Source: Candidatus Anaplasma sp. TIGMIC
GTDB taxonomy: Bacteria; Pseudomonadota; Alphaproteobacteria; Rickettsiales; Anaplasmataceae
Assembly (NCBI RefSeq): GCF_028204095.1
Contig: NZ_JAQLOH010000010.1
Span: 1-34,673, forward strand
Direction of reading: 5' to 3'
Length of the DNA: 34,673 nt
Below, in pieces: positions 9,210 through 18,103 of the stretch. The position numbers and the translations under genes were made by a program. Position 1 is the stretch's first letter, and the number at the start of each line of letters is the position of its first letter. The notes beneath the pieces were generated by a model that had not been told where the DNA came from, ran no database searches, and saw only the letters and a program-made list of their open reading frames with translations.

Positions 9210-12200
9210 ATGTTCAAACACAAAAATACATCATTCTTGCGGACGTTACTTTACCCTGGAAAGTTGATTAGCGACGGAAAAGCCGGTAAAAAACAGTACT
9301 TTGAAATTTTCGCAACAAGAAATACACCCAGTGAGCAACATAGTAATACGCCAGAGTTTAGCTTGCCCTCAGGCCGGTTCTACTTCAGCAACAAAGTTCT
9401 GTTCTACGAAGACGCGGTCTCAAGGTTAGCCATACCACGAGAATTTCATTACCTCAAAATAAACTGCAAATCGCCTGGTCTCGAGGGGAAAAATAGCATA
9501 ACTGCTAGCTTGTGCTCAAGAACCGGTAAGATATTAGATTTAGACTCTATAGAAGAGTACGCTGCAACTTCAAAGCAAGACTTTATACGGCATGCAACAC
9601 AACGTGCAGTGCCCATATCCTCCAACAAAAAATACCTGGAGAGTAACCCACAGCCTCTTCGTAACGTAGAAAAATCTCTGTGTATACTAGATGAAAAGTT
9701 CTTTGACTGCGCTCATGCAGGAATGGTTTTTGAATTAAAGGCTCCGAAAAAGCCTTCACTGGGGGAACAAGGAGTAGACGTCTACAAAATGCCAAGCCAC
9801 TCAAAAAGCTCGCCGAAGGACTATGTAGGGTACCTTTCCACAGCCATGGCACTGTTCCATATCACTGATGGGCAGATAAAGCTTGAGTACACCACACTGC
9901 AAAAGAAACCCAGTGAAAACAAGCCAGCGCAAAGTATATCTGTAGACTTCAATGACGCATTAGGCGGAAAAGAGCTACCTGATGCCATTAAGGACACGTT
10001 GCTAGAGCATCCCGTGTATCTGATTATTCACGGCGGGGAGTACTCAGTGTCCCGCGAATTAGAGGGCATTTACGCAGGACAAGTATCACCCGTAGAAATT
10101 GTAAAAAACCTCAGTATGGCGGTGAAACTGCTGAGACAAGTAAACCTAGTATTGCCCGAGGAGAAAGTTGGCCAGCCGTTCTCAGTACTGGAGGGCTATT
10201 ACGCGCTGCCGATAACTATCGAGTCTGTTATAGCGCAAGATCACCTTAAAAAGGCTCCAGAATATAAAGTTGCGGCTATTCTTGAAGACTATAGCGACCT
10301 TGTACTGGATCCCCGTACACCATTACGCGATGCATTGATATTTTCAGATGCTGCAATATGGAAAAGATCACGGTTCAGCGCCAACAAATCCGAGGCCGAT
10401 GAACTGCTGCTATCGCTAGTACCAGAAGTTGTAGGGCCGTTTTTACAAAGCCACATTTCCTACCTATTGAGAGTAACGGATGTAGGTGGTAGGACAAGAA
10501 TTGCAAACTTTGGTTTTTTAAAATACCACAAGGATGAAGCTTCTTACGATGATGGTCAAAACCGCATTGGCCTGGAATCAAACTCGTTTAAGAACCTTAT
10601 GTTAGAATCACGACGGAACAAAAAACTTCCCGTGGATGATGCCGTACCAGAAAACGTTCCGGTAGATCCTCCATCCCAACAGTCCGCCTCTGCTACACAC
10701 ACTGAAGATGCTAGTGCTGCAGCTACTTTGCCGGAACCAGCTGCTCCAAAAGTCGGGAGTCCTCAACAACCACTTGCACAAAGTTTAGACCAAGTATTAA
10801 CTCCACAAGACCAAACTGAATCTGCTCAGCGTACACTACAGGCCCCTCAAATAAACGGTGGAGAAGACATCGAGCACAATTCTGAACCTGCTGCATCTGA
10901 GAGCGTTGGACACACCAGTGCGGAGCATGCGTCCAATGCAGAACACGTACTGCTTGCCCCTGATGAGGCTCCTAGCGATCAAAGAGCTCTAGCTGAGCTC
11001 ACGCCAAAACACGTCAATACAACAGGTTCCACGGCGACACGTGCTACACAACCGCAAGGCACAACAGAACTGCACCTTGAAGTATTACCTGGTAAGGCTG
11101 CCATATTACATAACAGGACCAACGCCCCCTCACCTGTAGACGTTATCAGTTATGCCACTTACATCAAGCCTGGCGAAACAACTGCAACAGAACTACCTAT
11201 CTATAGATATTACTTCAAAAAAGAAACCGGACAACTGATATGCATAGACGCATCATACCTAGCTGGCAGTGTACATGCTCAGTACCATTTTCTAAAAGTC
11301 GTGGCTAACATATCAGACGGTGTAAAAAAGTACAGCCTCACATTTTGTAACGAAAACGGCGATGTAATACCACACAATGCGCTCATACTCCAGTATCAAG
11401 AGGGATCATATGTCCATGCTATGGACTCACGACACACAACAATCAAGGGTGTCCTTCCTGAGATGATAGGCAATGTACTTGTGCGTCATGATAACGGCGC
11501 AGTAAACCAAGAAACTCTGGAAAAGCTATATTCGAGCCAGGGCAACAGGCCTGTCTATAAAATAAGTATGCAAGGTAACGACGCAGAAGTTATAGAGTAT
11601 CACAGCAATAAAAAAGTGGGCGTGCTTAATGGAGAATCATTGTACTTCTCAACGTACAGCGACGAGCCCAATACTTGTTTCATGCACTATAATGATGAAC
11701 AAGTACCCGTATTGTGTAAATCTATAAAACCAAGTACTCAGCACCTTGCTGGTGAAAACTCGAAAACATTCCTCGTGGTTTCAGAAAAAGGCCTTGCCCT
11801 TCATCAAGTACATGAAGACCCTGCAAAAACCCTGAAGGATAAGTTTGTCGTGAAAAGTGAGTATGACCGTCAAATGCTTATTAGCGAAATTTACAAACTC
11901 GTTAATGGGAAAGCGCTTTCTGTTACAGATCCAATATGGGCTCAATTGGACGTGACTTCTAACAAAACTCCCAAAGTTGTTCTCCGAAGTGCCGACGGGG
12001 CTGCAATGCTTTCAGCACTAGATATTCCTGGCGGTGATTTGTTGTACCACGACGAAACTTTTAGTATTGCATACAAACCAAAGCACTCACACATCAGCAC
12101 ATTACTCTCATCTGACGTGGAGGCAATATCCAGCTCAATTGGGTTCGTATCTCCCCCACTACTGCATAACAACAGTGGCTTGCATAATACTGCGTTGACA

Positions 12201-15200
12201 CTCTATGGAAGAAAAATAGCAGAACACTCCAGGTTACTCGATGACCTGTATGAGTCACATATTGAAAACCCAACAACAGAAGACCTTCAAACGTCCAGTG
12301 TTGCATCAGTACCTGAGAGTAAGGAGCAAGTGCTGGATGCCCACAACAGACCCCTTGATTCCGTCAAAGCAGGTCCGGCACAAGAAAAAGCAGCCGATCC
12401 AAAGGCTGCCTCACAGCCTGCAAGCCTTCCCACAGTGCCCCCTGCACCCGAAAAACAAGTACCGCAATCTGCTCTAACTCCAGCAAAAACTTCCCTCACG
12501 CCACCAGATGTGCCACCTGCGGCAGCTGAATCAGATTTGAAGAAACCTCCTATAGTTCCTCCAACACCCAAAGCACAAGTGCCAAAACCTGATTCTGCCC
12601 TGGCACCGGCAGGAACTTTACCTGCGCGGTCAGATGCACCGTCTGAAACGGCGGCACCAGCTTTGAAGGAATCTCCTATAGCCGCTGCCAAAGCAACAGA
12701 AAAACCTGCGAGTCCTCCTATAGTTCCTCCAACACCCAAAGCACAAGTGCCAAAACCCGATTCTGCCCTGGCACCGGCAGGAACTTTACCCGCGCGGTCA
12801 GATGCACCGTCCGAAACGGCTGCACCAACTTTGAAGGAATCTCCTATAGCCGCTGCCAAAGCGACAGAAAAACCTGATAGCTCCTCAGCATCGGCACCAC
12901 AAGAAATTGAGTCGAAGGCCTCCAATTCAGGCTCTATGGGCACCAACACAGCCCAAGCACGGCCCGATGCACCAGCTGGACAGGCTTTGCAGGAATCTAC
13001 TATAGCTGCTTCCAAAGCAACAAAAGAACCTGGGAGCCCTTCTGAAGTTTCTCCAGCACCCAAAGAACAAGTGCTACAACCCGATTCTGCCCTTGCACCG
13101 GCAGGAACTTTACCTGCGCGGTCAGATGTACCGTCTGAAACGGCCGCACCAACTTTGAAGGAATCTCCTATAGCCGCTGCCAAAGCAACAGAAAAACCTG
13201 CGAGTCCTCCTATAGTTCCTCCAACACCCAAAGCACAAGTGCCAAAACCCGATTCTGCCCTGGCACCGGCAGGAACTTTACCCGCGCGGTCAGATGCACC
13301 GTCCGAAACGGCTGCACCAACTTTGAAGGAATCTCCTATAGCCGCTGCCAAAGCGACAGAAAAACCTGATAGCTCCTCAGCATCGGCACCACAAGAAATT
13401 GAGTCGAAGGCCTCCAATTCAGGCTCTATGGGCACTACCGCCGCCCCTGCGCAGAACAATGCACAATCTGCAGCTGCAAGTTCAGACTCGAGAGATCAGT
13501 CGTTACTTCCTCTCGAAGTATCGGTAAAACCCGACAGACCCGTAACGCCGAAGCAAGATGAGGCACCAGTAACACCTGTGAGCTCTTCTAGCAACCAAGA
13601 CGTGACATCCATGTCAGAAGCTAAAGGGCAAACGGATTTGCACATTCCTTCACAGATGCCTACTGCAAAACCTTCTGACAAGAATACCGTAACCGGCGCA
13701 GTCGCAGATCAACCAGCACCCGCATACATCTTGTCCAAAAGTTTGCCTCTTCATGTAGGAGAAAAGATATGCACTGATCCTGAATCAGGAAAATCATTTT
13801 TCGTTGCCCACGCACACATCACTCCGAGATATACAGATGCTATAGGATCCGGCGTTGATTTAATGATGCCGGTACCAAGGTACGTTTCCACTTCAAGAGA
13901 TGTACTACTCCTACATCAGCAGAATGGGTACGTACTGCACCTGGATCCTCAGCACTTATTTATAAAAGTTTTTCAACAAGAAGATGGAAAATATGTTCTT
14001 ACGCACTGTAGAGAAGTTGGGTATTCGTTACTGCAACACGAATTCTCCGATCAGCTGAGGTACTGTACCGATAAAGATAGCTGCTCGTTAGTAGAGCCAA
14101 AAAACAAAAGCTATTTCGACTTCCTATCCGAATACAGGCCAGATACTCTTGTGCTAAAAAATGTTTATGTTGAAGGCGCTATGCCAACCCAAGATGAGTT
14201 GAAAGGCATATACAATGACCAGAACACGCCTCCATTAAAAGCCAAATCTGCAAACAGCCTCATGCCATACGCACTTGTAGATCTTACAAACCCACCCGCA
14301 GATCTATCTACAACCCCAACACACCTTGGTACCAGGTATGTACTTTTTGAAGTAGATCCCGACTATAAAACATGTCGTCTCCTCCAAGGTATAGGTCATG
14401 TCACGGACACGGAACTAAAGTTCGATTTCGATAAAGCACATACAGCGGACATGGCAGCCGCTCGTAAAGCTGCGTTGGAAAAGCACCCGCTCTATATCAT
14501 CACAGACGGAACAAAAATATTTTTCTCAACATCACTTCACGAAGCAGAACTTGTAGATGATTTCAAACACAGCGAATCGCTACTGAAAAACGCTTTGCTA
14601 CACGAGCGTGTTATATACAGCCCGGATAAAAAGTTTTACGCGCTTAGAGTCACTACTACAGAGGATTTTGACTCTGTGCGCGGCGTTCCGCTGCAGGGTA
14701 TAGGGATAAAAACAAGCGCTGGAGTCATTTCTATTCCCACCTTTAGCCAAGAAGCAAATATCTTGTTTGGATTTAACAGTGATCAACTGTTTGGTATAGT
14801 GCACAAAGACGCTCGCACGTTAGCAGATATATCTCACAAACAATTTCCTGATCTAAGACACAATGTATTACAGGAATTTATCGAAAAAGCCGCTACTCTG
14901 GACATACAATACGACGGCGTCAGTTTCGAAGCAAAGAGCGTAACGCTAAGCGGTGAAGGGCGCGCGATCACAGGTTCCTTGGGTATAATACCCAGCATCC
15001 TGGAGACAAATTCTGATAAAGTGGGGGACAACGAGAAGAAATTCCTACAATTGTTAGATTCCCATGAACCTGAGTCACTCTACCAACCGGAACATGGCGA
15101 ATACGTGCCACTAGCCTGGAGCACACAGGATGTACAACAGCACTACGATGCCTCATATCCAATTACGCGTGGAGATATGCCGTATAATATTTTCTCCCAA

Positions 15201-17309
15201 CTGCCGCTATACATAGACGATACTGCGCTAAAAAATCACGCGGGCTTGTCATATACTTATAGATATCCAGTCATGCTCCGTATTAATGACCAAACGATAC
15301 CCCTGCCGCATACTGGTTATTATTTCAAAGATGGCTCCATAGTTACACATGACTTTGTAAATGGATACAACGTTGCAATAAAACAAAATATGCAATTCTT
15401 GAAGGTACTGAAGGACGAGGCTAGTGGTTCCTATTCTCTAGCGTTCTGCGATCAAGATGCACATAGCTATCCCCATACGACGCCTATTGATGCCAATCGT
15501 ATTCTCCTAGATATCCCTCTGCAACATTGGGACTTACCGCGCATTCACTCCAGCACAAAGGGGACAGCTTCATTTATGCTTCTGCCTAGCGACCACGCCG
15601 AAGATGATTCACCTGTAGCATTATTTCCTATAGGGAATAACTATCTGGCTCAATCAGAATTTGCGTCCAAGCCGGTGGCGCACCTTAGCGCAGAAAGCGT
15701 TTTTGTTTCGCAAGGTGACTCAAGCCTTAACCTTGAATACAACAACTATGCTGATAGCAAACGGACGTTTTATGAACTCAAACTGGACCTGTATAAGGAG
15801 AAACTAAATTCAGCATACGGGAATGCTCTGCATAGTGCGAGTAACGCCCATCCGCTGTATGTAGTTATACAAAATGACCAGCTTGCGTTTTCTCTGGACA
15901 AAAATGGTGGCGACAATCTGCAGTTCCTGAAGGACGAAACCCTAATACCGTGGTTAAAAACCGTTGTCAGTTTCCCCAAGGACAGTTCGAAATTTTCTTT
16001 GATGCTTACGTTTTCGGATACCCCAGGTAAATATAAGTCGTGGATCCCGTTTTCAATAACGCCTGTTAATAATTCCGTAAAACTGCTCACCCAGACAGAA
16101 GAACATAAGAACAAATATCTATATTTCGATCTCAACGACCACAGCATATCCTTCTTTGACAGTGACACGGGAGTGCCAATAGCAATCGTTACGTCTTCTC
16201 CATGGCTGGAGAAAATGCTCCACGCAGTTGTCCCATTATTATTCAAGTTGGATGTATCACAGGGACAAAGCTCTGAAGAAACTGTCTATAAGTTTACCGC
16301 CGGAGCTGAGGATCCACTTATCACTGTAGATTCTGGTAGAACGGTAGAGCAACATCTGAAAGTAATGGAACTACTCCCACTTCCTCATGCCGCTCCTCTT
16401 TCGGTTACTAGTCCCAGTACGGACGACATTGGCTCCGCCGCTACTGGCAATGATGATTCTGATACTAGTGACAAGACCGAGACCGTAACAGTACCCGAAC
16501 ATGACACCAAAGGAGCTAACAAAGTTGATACTGACACACATAGTGACAGCACAACAAAACGTGAAGATGTCCCAGTGTCTCAGGGTACCGATACGCAACA
16601 TATAGTACCTACGCAGCAGGGCCCAGGCAATGCCAGTAGCGATGCTGCGCATCCTATTGACAGCAGTGCAGTACATAAAGAAGAGCCCGAAGCAGCACCT
16701 GAAGATACAAAAAACCTTGGTTCCAGTGCCGCGGGTGGTCAGATCTCCGATATTGGTACCAAAACTGAGACTATAACGGCGCCCACAGATGGTATCAACG
16801 AAGATAACAAGGTTGACACTGACACACATAGTAACAGCGCAACAAAAGGTGAAGGCGTTCCAGTAGCTCAGGATATCGATGCGCACCATGTGGGACCTGC
16901 GCTACCCCCACAGCAGGCTGCCGCAGAAGGTTCGGGAAATGCTGGTGACACTGTGCCAGATATAAATCCTGAGCTTCCGCAAAGTGGTGCCGCGGAAGAA
17001 CCTATCGACGCTGCCGGAAAAGGCAGAAAAGTGTTTGCAGGAACAACAACTAGTCCGGAGACTTATCCCCTATGGGTGCGCGCAACGTACGACGATATGC
17101 AGATATTTTACATGAATCTGAATACCAAGTACGAAAACCAAGAACTGAGCTATCACGAGGCTATGACCCTGTACAATGTCATAATTCAGGAATCATGCGG
17201 TGGTGAATTTCGCGTACCTGGCGCCTATGTAGATGCAGCCGGAAACGTTACCATAGGGAACTTTTCCTATGGGGACCTTGCGTCTTTCGACAACATGTTC
17301 AACATTTAA
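9210..17309 (+). CDS. Giant multi-module repeat protein of unknown function
   Basis: 2699 residues from ATG 9210; the frame extends to a GTG at 9111 (2732 aa). Neither start has a strong Shine-Dalgarno sequence; 9210 keeps the first module intact. Four diverged modules are visible. Each has an (F/Y)(L/I)K(V/I) core (near residues 79, 692, 1583 and 2062) and a later (H/R)P(V/L)Y(L/V/I)-type strand (267, 780, 1759 and 2214), and at least modules 1-3 open with an L-P/V-G-K-like start. Linkers rich in Pro, Ala, Ser and Thr separate modules 1 and 2 (about 477-617), 2 and 3 (about 1017-1504, with near-identical 56-aa repeats) and follow module 4 (about 2387-2611, two 96-aa repeats). A C-terminal domain of about 90 residues closes it. 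There is no signal peptide, no membrane segment and no recognised enzyme motif. A secreted or surface role is inference from size, repeats and genus biology. Confidence 0.85.
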   Translation: MFKHKNTSFLRTLLYPGKLISDGKAGKKQYFEIFATRNTPSEQHSNTPEFSLPSGRFYFSNKVLFYEDAVSRLAIPREFHYLKINCKSPGLEGKNSITASLCSRTGKILDLDSIEEYAATSKQDFIRHATQRAVPISSNKKYLESNPQPLRNVEKSLCILDEKFFDCAHAGMVFELKAPKKPSLGEQGVDVYKMPSHSKSSPKDYVGYLSTAMALFHITDGQIKLEYTTLQKKPSENKPAQSISVDFNDALGGKELPDAIKDTLLEHPVYLIIHGGEYSVSRELEGIYAGQVSPVEIVKNLSMAVKLLRQVNLVLPEEKVGQPFSVLEGYYALPITIESVIAQDHLKKAPEYKVAAILEDYSDLVLDPRTPLRDALIFSDAAIWKRSRFSANKSEADELLLSLVPEVVGPFLQSHISYLLRVTDVGGRTRIANFGFLKYHKDEASYDDGQNRIGLESNSFKNLMLESRRNKKLPVDDAVPENVPVDPPSQQSASATHTEDASAAATLPEPAAPKVGSPQQPLAQSLDQVLTPQDQTESAQRTLQAPQINGGEDIEHNSEPAASESVGHTSAEHASNAEHVLLAPDEAPSDQRALAELTPKHVNTTGSTATRATQPQGTTELHLEVLPGKAAILHNRTNAPSPVDVISYATYIKPGETTATELPIYRYYFKKETGQLICIDASYLAGSVHAQYHFLKVVANISDGVKKYSLTFCNENGDVIPHNALILQYQEGSYVHAMDSRHTTIKGVLPEMIGNVLVRHDNGAVNQETLEKLYSSQGNRPVYKISMQGNDAEVIEYHSNKKVGVLNGESLYFSTYSDEPNTCFMHYNDEQVPVLCKSIKPSTQHLAGENSKTFLVVSEKGLALHQVHEDPAKTLKDKFVVKSEYDRQMLISEIYKLVNGKALSVTDPIWAQLDVTSNKTPKVVLRSADGAAMLSALDIPGGDLLYHDETFSIAYKPKHSHISTLLSSDVEAISSSIGFVSPPLLHNNSGLHNTALTLYGRKIAEHSRLLDDLYESHIENPTTEDLQTSSVASVPESKEQVLDAHNRPLDSVKAGPAQEKAADPKAASQPASLPTVPPAPEKQVPQSALTPAKTSLTPPDVPPAAAESDLKKPPIVPPTPKAQVPKPDSALAPAGTLPARSDAPSETAAPALKESPIAAAKATEKPASPPIVPPTPKAQVPKPDSALAPAGTLPARSDAPSETAAPTLKESPIAAAKATEKPDSSSASAPQEIESKASNSGSMGTNTAQARPDAPAGQALQESTIAASKATKEPGSPSEVSPAPKEQVLQPDSALAPAGTLPARSDVPSETAAPTLKESPIAAAKATEKPASPPIVPPTPKAQVPKPDSALAPAGTLPARSDAPSETAAPTLKESPIAAAKATEKPDSSSASAPQEIESKASNSGSMGTTAAPAQNNAQSAAASSDSRDQSLLPLEVSVKPDRPVTPKQDEAPVTPVSSSSNQDVTSMSEAKGQTDLHIPSQMPTAKPSDKNTVTGAVADQPAPAYILSKSLPLHVGEKICTDPESGKSFFVAHAHITPRYTDAIGSGVDLMMPVPRYVSTSRDVLLLHQQNGYVLHLDPQHLFIKVFQQEDGKYVLTHCREVGYSLLQHEFSDQLRYCTDKDSCSLVEPKNKSYFDFLSEYRPDTLVLKNVYVEGAMPTQDELKGIYNDQNTPPLKAKSANSLMPYALVDLTNPPADLSTTPTHLGTRYVLFEVDPDYKTCRLLQGIGHVTDTELKFDFDKAHTADMAAARKAALEKHPLYIITDGTKIFFSTSLHEAELVDDFKHSESLLKNALLHERVIYSPDKKFYALRVTTTEDFDSVRGVPLQGIGIKTSAGVISIPTFSQEANILFGFNSDQLFGIVHKDARTLADISHKQFPDLRHNVLQEFIEKAATLDIQYDGVSFEAKSVTLSGEGRAITGSLGIIPSILETNSDKVGDNEKKFLQLLDSHEPESLYQPEHGEYVPLAWSTQDVQQHYDASYPITRGDMPYNIFSQLPLYIDDTALKNHAGLSYTYRYPVMLRINDQTIPLPHTGYYFKDGSIVTHDFVNGYNVAIKQNMQFLKVLKDEASGSYSLAFCDQDAHSYPHTTPIDANRILLDIPLQHWDLPRIHSSTKGTASFMLLPSDHAEDDSPVALFPIGNNYLAQSEFASKPVAHLSAESVFVSQGDSSLNLEYNNYADSKRTFYELKLDLYKEKLNSAYGNALHSASNAHPLYVVIQNDQLAFSLDKNGGDNLQFLKDETLIPWLKTVVSFPKDSSKFSLMLTFSDTPGKYKSWIPFSITPVNNSVKLLTQTEEHKNKYLYFDLNDHSISFFDSDTGVPIAIVTSSPWLEKMLHAVVPLLFKLDVSQGQSSEETVYKFTAGAEDPLITVDSGRTVEQHLKVMELLPLPHAAPLSVTSPSTDDIGSAATGNDDSDTSDKTETVTVPEHDTKGANKVDTDTHSDSTTKREDVPVSQGTDTQHIVPTQQGPGNASSDAAHPIDSSAVHKEEPEAAPEDTKNLGSSAAGGQISDIGTKTETITAPTDGINEDNKVDTDTHSNSATKGEGVPVAQDIDAHHVGPALPPQQAAAEGSGNAGDTVPDINPELPQSGAAEEPIDAAGKGRKVFAGTTTSPETYPLWVRATYDDMQIFYMNLNTKYENQELSYHEAMTLYNVIIQESCGGEFRVPGAYVDAAGNVTIGNFSYGDLASFDNMFNI
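12551..13435 (+). repeat. Near-identical Pro/Ala-rich coding repeats with a 283-bp perfect direct repeat
   Basis: The basic unit is 168 bp (56 codons); tatagttcctccaacaccca starts at 12551, 12719 and 13211, and a diverged copy lies around 13043. A higher-order duplication of 492 bp makes 12661-12943 and 13153-13435 identical over 283 bp as read by eye. The repeat is in frame within the linker between modules 2 and 3 of the giant gene. The near-zero divergence contrasts with the old, diverged modules around it and points to recent duplication or ongoing gene conversion. Confidence 0.9.
16450..16890 (+). repeat. Two-copy 96-codon acidic Thr/Asp-rich repeat in the giant gene
   Basis: A block beginning around KTET(V/I)T and running through KVDTDTHS and a VPV.Q. 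segment occurs twice. The shared motif KVDTDTHS is encoded at about 16521 and 16809, 288 bp (96 codons) apart. The copies are moderately diverged. It forms the disordered-looking linker before the C-terminal 90 residues. Confidence 0.7.
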
Positions 17310-17335
17310 TACAACGGGAAGTAGCACGCACCGTG

Positions 17336-17369
17336 AGACGGAATAAACCGGGTGAGTATTCTCACCCGG
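17336..17369 (-). terminator. Hairpin terminator downstream of tRNA-Ala
   Basis: CCGGGTGAG (17348-17356) and CTCACCCGG (17361-17369) form a perfect 9-bp stem with a TATT loop. Read on the minus strand the stem is followed by TTTATTCC, a short U-rich tail, and it lies 26 bp past the tRNA 3' end. It could also stop plus-strand transcription of the giant gene, which ends at 17309, but there is no T-run in that direction. Confidence 0.6.
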
Positions 17370-17394
17370 GAGCCTGCGTACGCGGCTCCACATG

Positions 17395-17467
17395 TGGAGG
17401 CAAGCGGAGTCGAACCGCTGACCTTCTGTGTGCAAAACAGATGCTCTACCAGCTAAGCTATGCCCCC
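17395..17467 (-). tRNA. tRNA-Ala (anticodon UGC)
   Basis: A 73-nt cloverleaf read on the minus strand: acceptor GGGGGCA pairs with TGCCTCC (one G-T wobble), the D arm contains AGCTGGTAG, the anticodon loop in CTGTTTTGCACACAG presents TGC, the variable loop is AGGTC, the T arm is AGCGGTTCGACTCCGCT and the discriminator base is A. CCA is not encoded. It lies 61 bp downstream of nrdR on the same strand and is followed by a hairpin terminator. Confidence 0.97.
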
Positions 17468-17528
17468 ACGGGCAGCCCTGAGGCTAACACAAGCACCTCA
17501 CCAACTCAAGAAAAATATCCTGCTCAGG

Positions 17529-17990
17529 TTATTTTCCTGTATCATCTTTGATCCTCTCGACAACGCTACGGAAGTCATCCGCGTCTGTAAAGTCCATATA
17601 CACGGAGACAAACCTTATGTAGGCAACTTTATCGAGAATCAGGAGATAGCCCTTAACTATCTCTCCAATTACTCTTGTGGGGATCGTGTTTTCCTTCACA
17701 GACTCAAACTTGTAGAGTATTTTGCTGAGCACCATCTTTATCTGCGCTTGCGTTATCGGACGCTTGTTCGTAGCTATCATTATGGATGTCATCAACTTCT
17801 GCTTATCAAAAGGTTCCAGTCTGCCATCCTTTTTTAGCACCATCATTGGTCTTAGTGATAACTCTTCTAACGTAGTAAACCTGGAGTTACACACCTCACA
17901 CAATCTGCGTCTTCTAACCGACATGTTGTCATCGGAGTGCCTAGAATTTTTCACTCTAGTATCTGCACTATTACAAAATGGACATTTCAT
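17529..17990 (-). CDS. nrdR: NrdR transcriptional repressor of ribonucleotide reductase genes
   Basis: 153 residues, the normal NrdR length. An N-terminal zinc ribbon uses Cys 3, 6, 31 and 34 (MKCPFCNS ... RRLCEVCNSRF), followed by an ATP-cone domain starting at about residue 47 (MMVLKKDGRLEPFDKQKL). In the known family the ATP cone senses ATP/dATP and the zinc ribbon binds NrdR boxes upstream of nrd operons. No nrd gene is in the window, so it acts in trans. The gene diverges from the NDUFA12 gene. The 113-bp gap contains an 8-bp inverted repeat (18017-18048) that does not look like a standard NrdR box pair. tRNA-Ala follows on the same strand and may be co-transcribed. Confidence 0.96.
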   Translation of the reverse strand: MKCPFCNSADTRVKNSRHSDDNMSVRRRRLCEVCNSRFTTLEELSLRPMMVLKKDGRLEPFDKQKLMTSIMIATNKRPITQAQIKMVLSKILYKFESVKENTIPTRVIGEIVKGYLLILDKVAYIRFVSVYMDFTDADDFRSVVERIKDDTGK

Positions 17991-18016
17991 AAAAGCTCAA
18001 TTTTCACTAAGAATCC

Positions 18017-18048
18017 TTGCTAACCACACCCAGAAAATCAGTTAGCAA
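18017..18048. promoter_or_regulatory. Perfect 8-bp inverted repeat, possible operator between nrdR and NDUFA12
   Basis: TTGCTAAC (18017-18024) and GTTAGCAA (18041-18048) are exact inverted repeats with 16 bp between them, centres 24 bp apart. The right arm abuts the candidate -35 of the NDUFA12 promoter, and the left arm lies 27 bp upstream of the nrdR start. The position suits a dimeric repressor or activator; the protein is unknown. Confidence 0.45.
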
Positions 18049-18076
18049 TTGTGTTTCATATCATAGACCTTATAAT
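18049..18076 (+). promoter_or_regulatory. Candidate sigma-70 promoter of the NDUFA12 gene
   Basis: TTGTGT (18049-18054), a 16-bp spacer and a perfect TATAAT (18071-18076). Transcription would start near 18083, just before the strong Shine-Dalgarno AGGAGGG at 18087-18093 and the ATG at 18104. Confidence 0.6.
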
Positions 18077-18103
18077 TGAGCAACGTAGGAGGGCTGGGAT
18101 TTT

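Noticed and set aside
12551-13435. Regularly repeated DNA considered as a CRISPR-like array
   Set aside because: Units are 168 bp, in frame, without short repeats alternating with unique spacers, and no cas genes are near.
12287-13459. 390-codon antisense ORF, Gly/Ala-rich, opposite the Pro/Ala linker
   Set aside because: It is the mirror of the near-identical coding repeats: a GC-rich repetitive sense strand keeps the antisense frame open. It has no family match, and the sense frame continues well beyond it on both sides.
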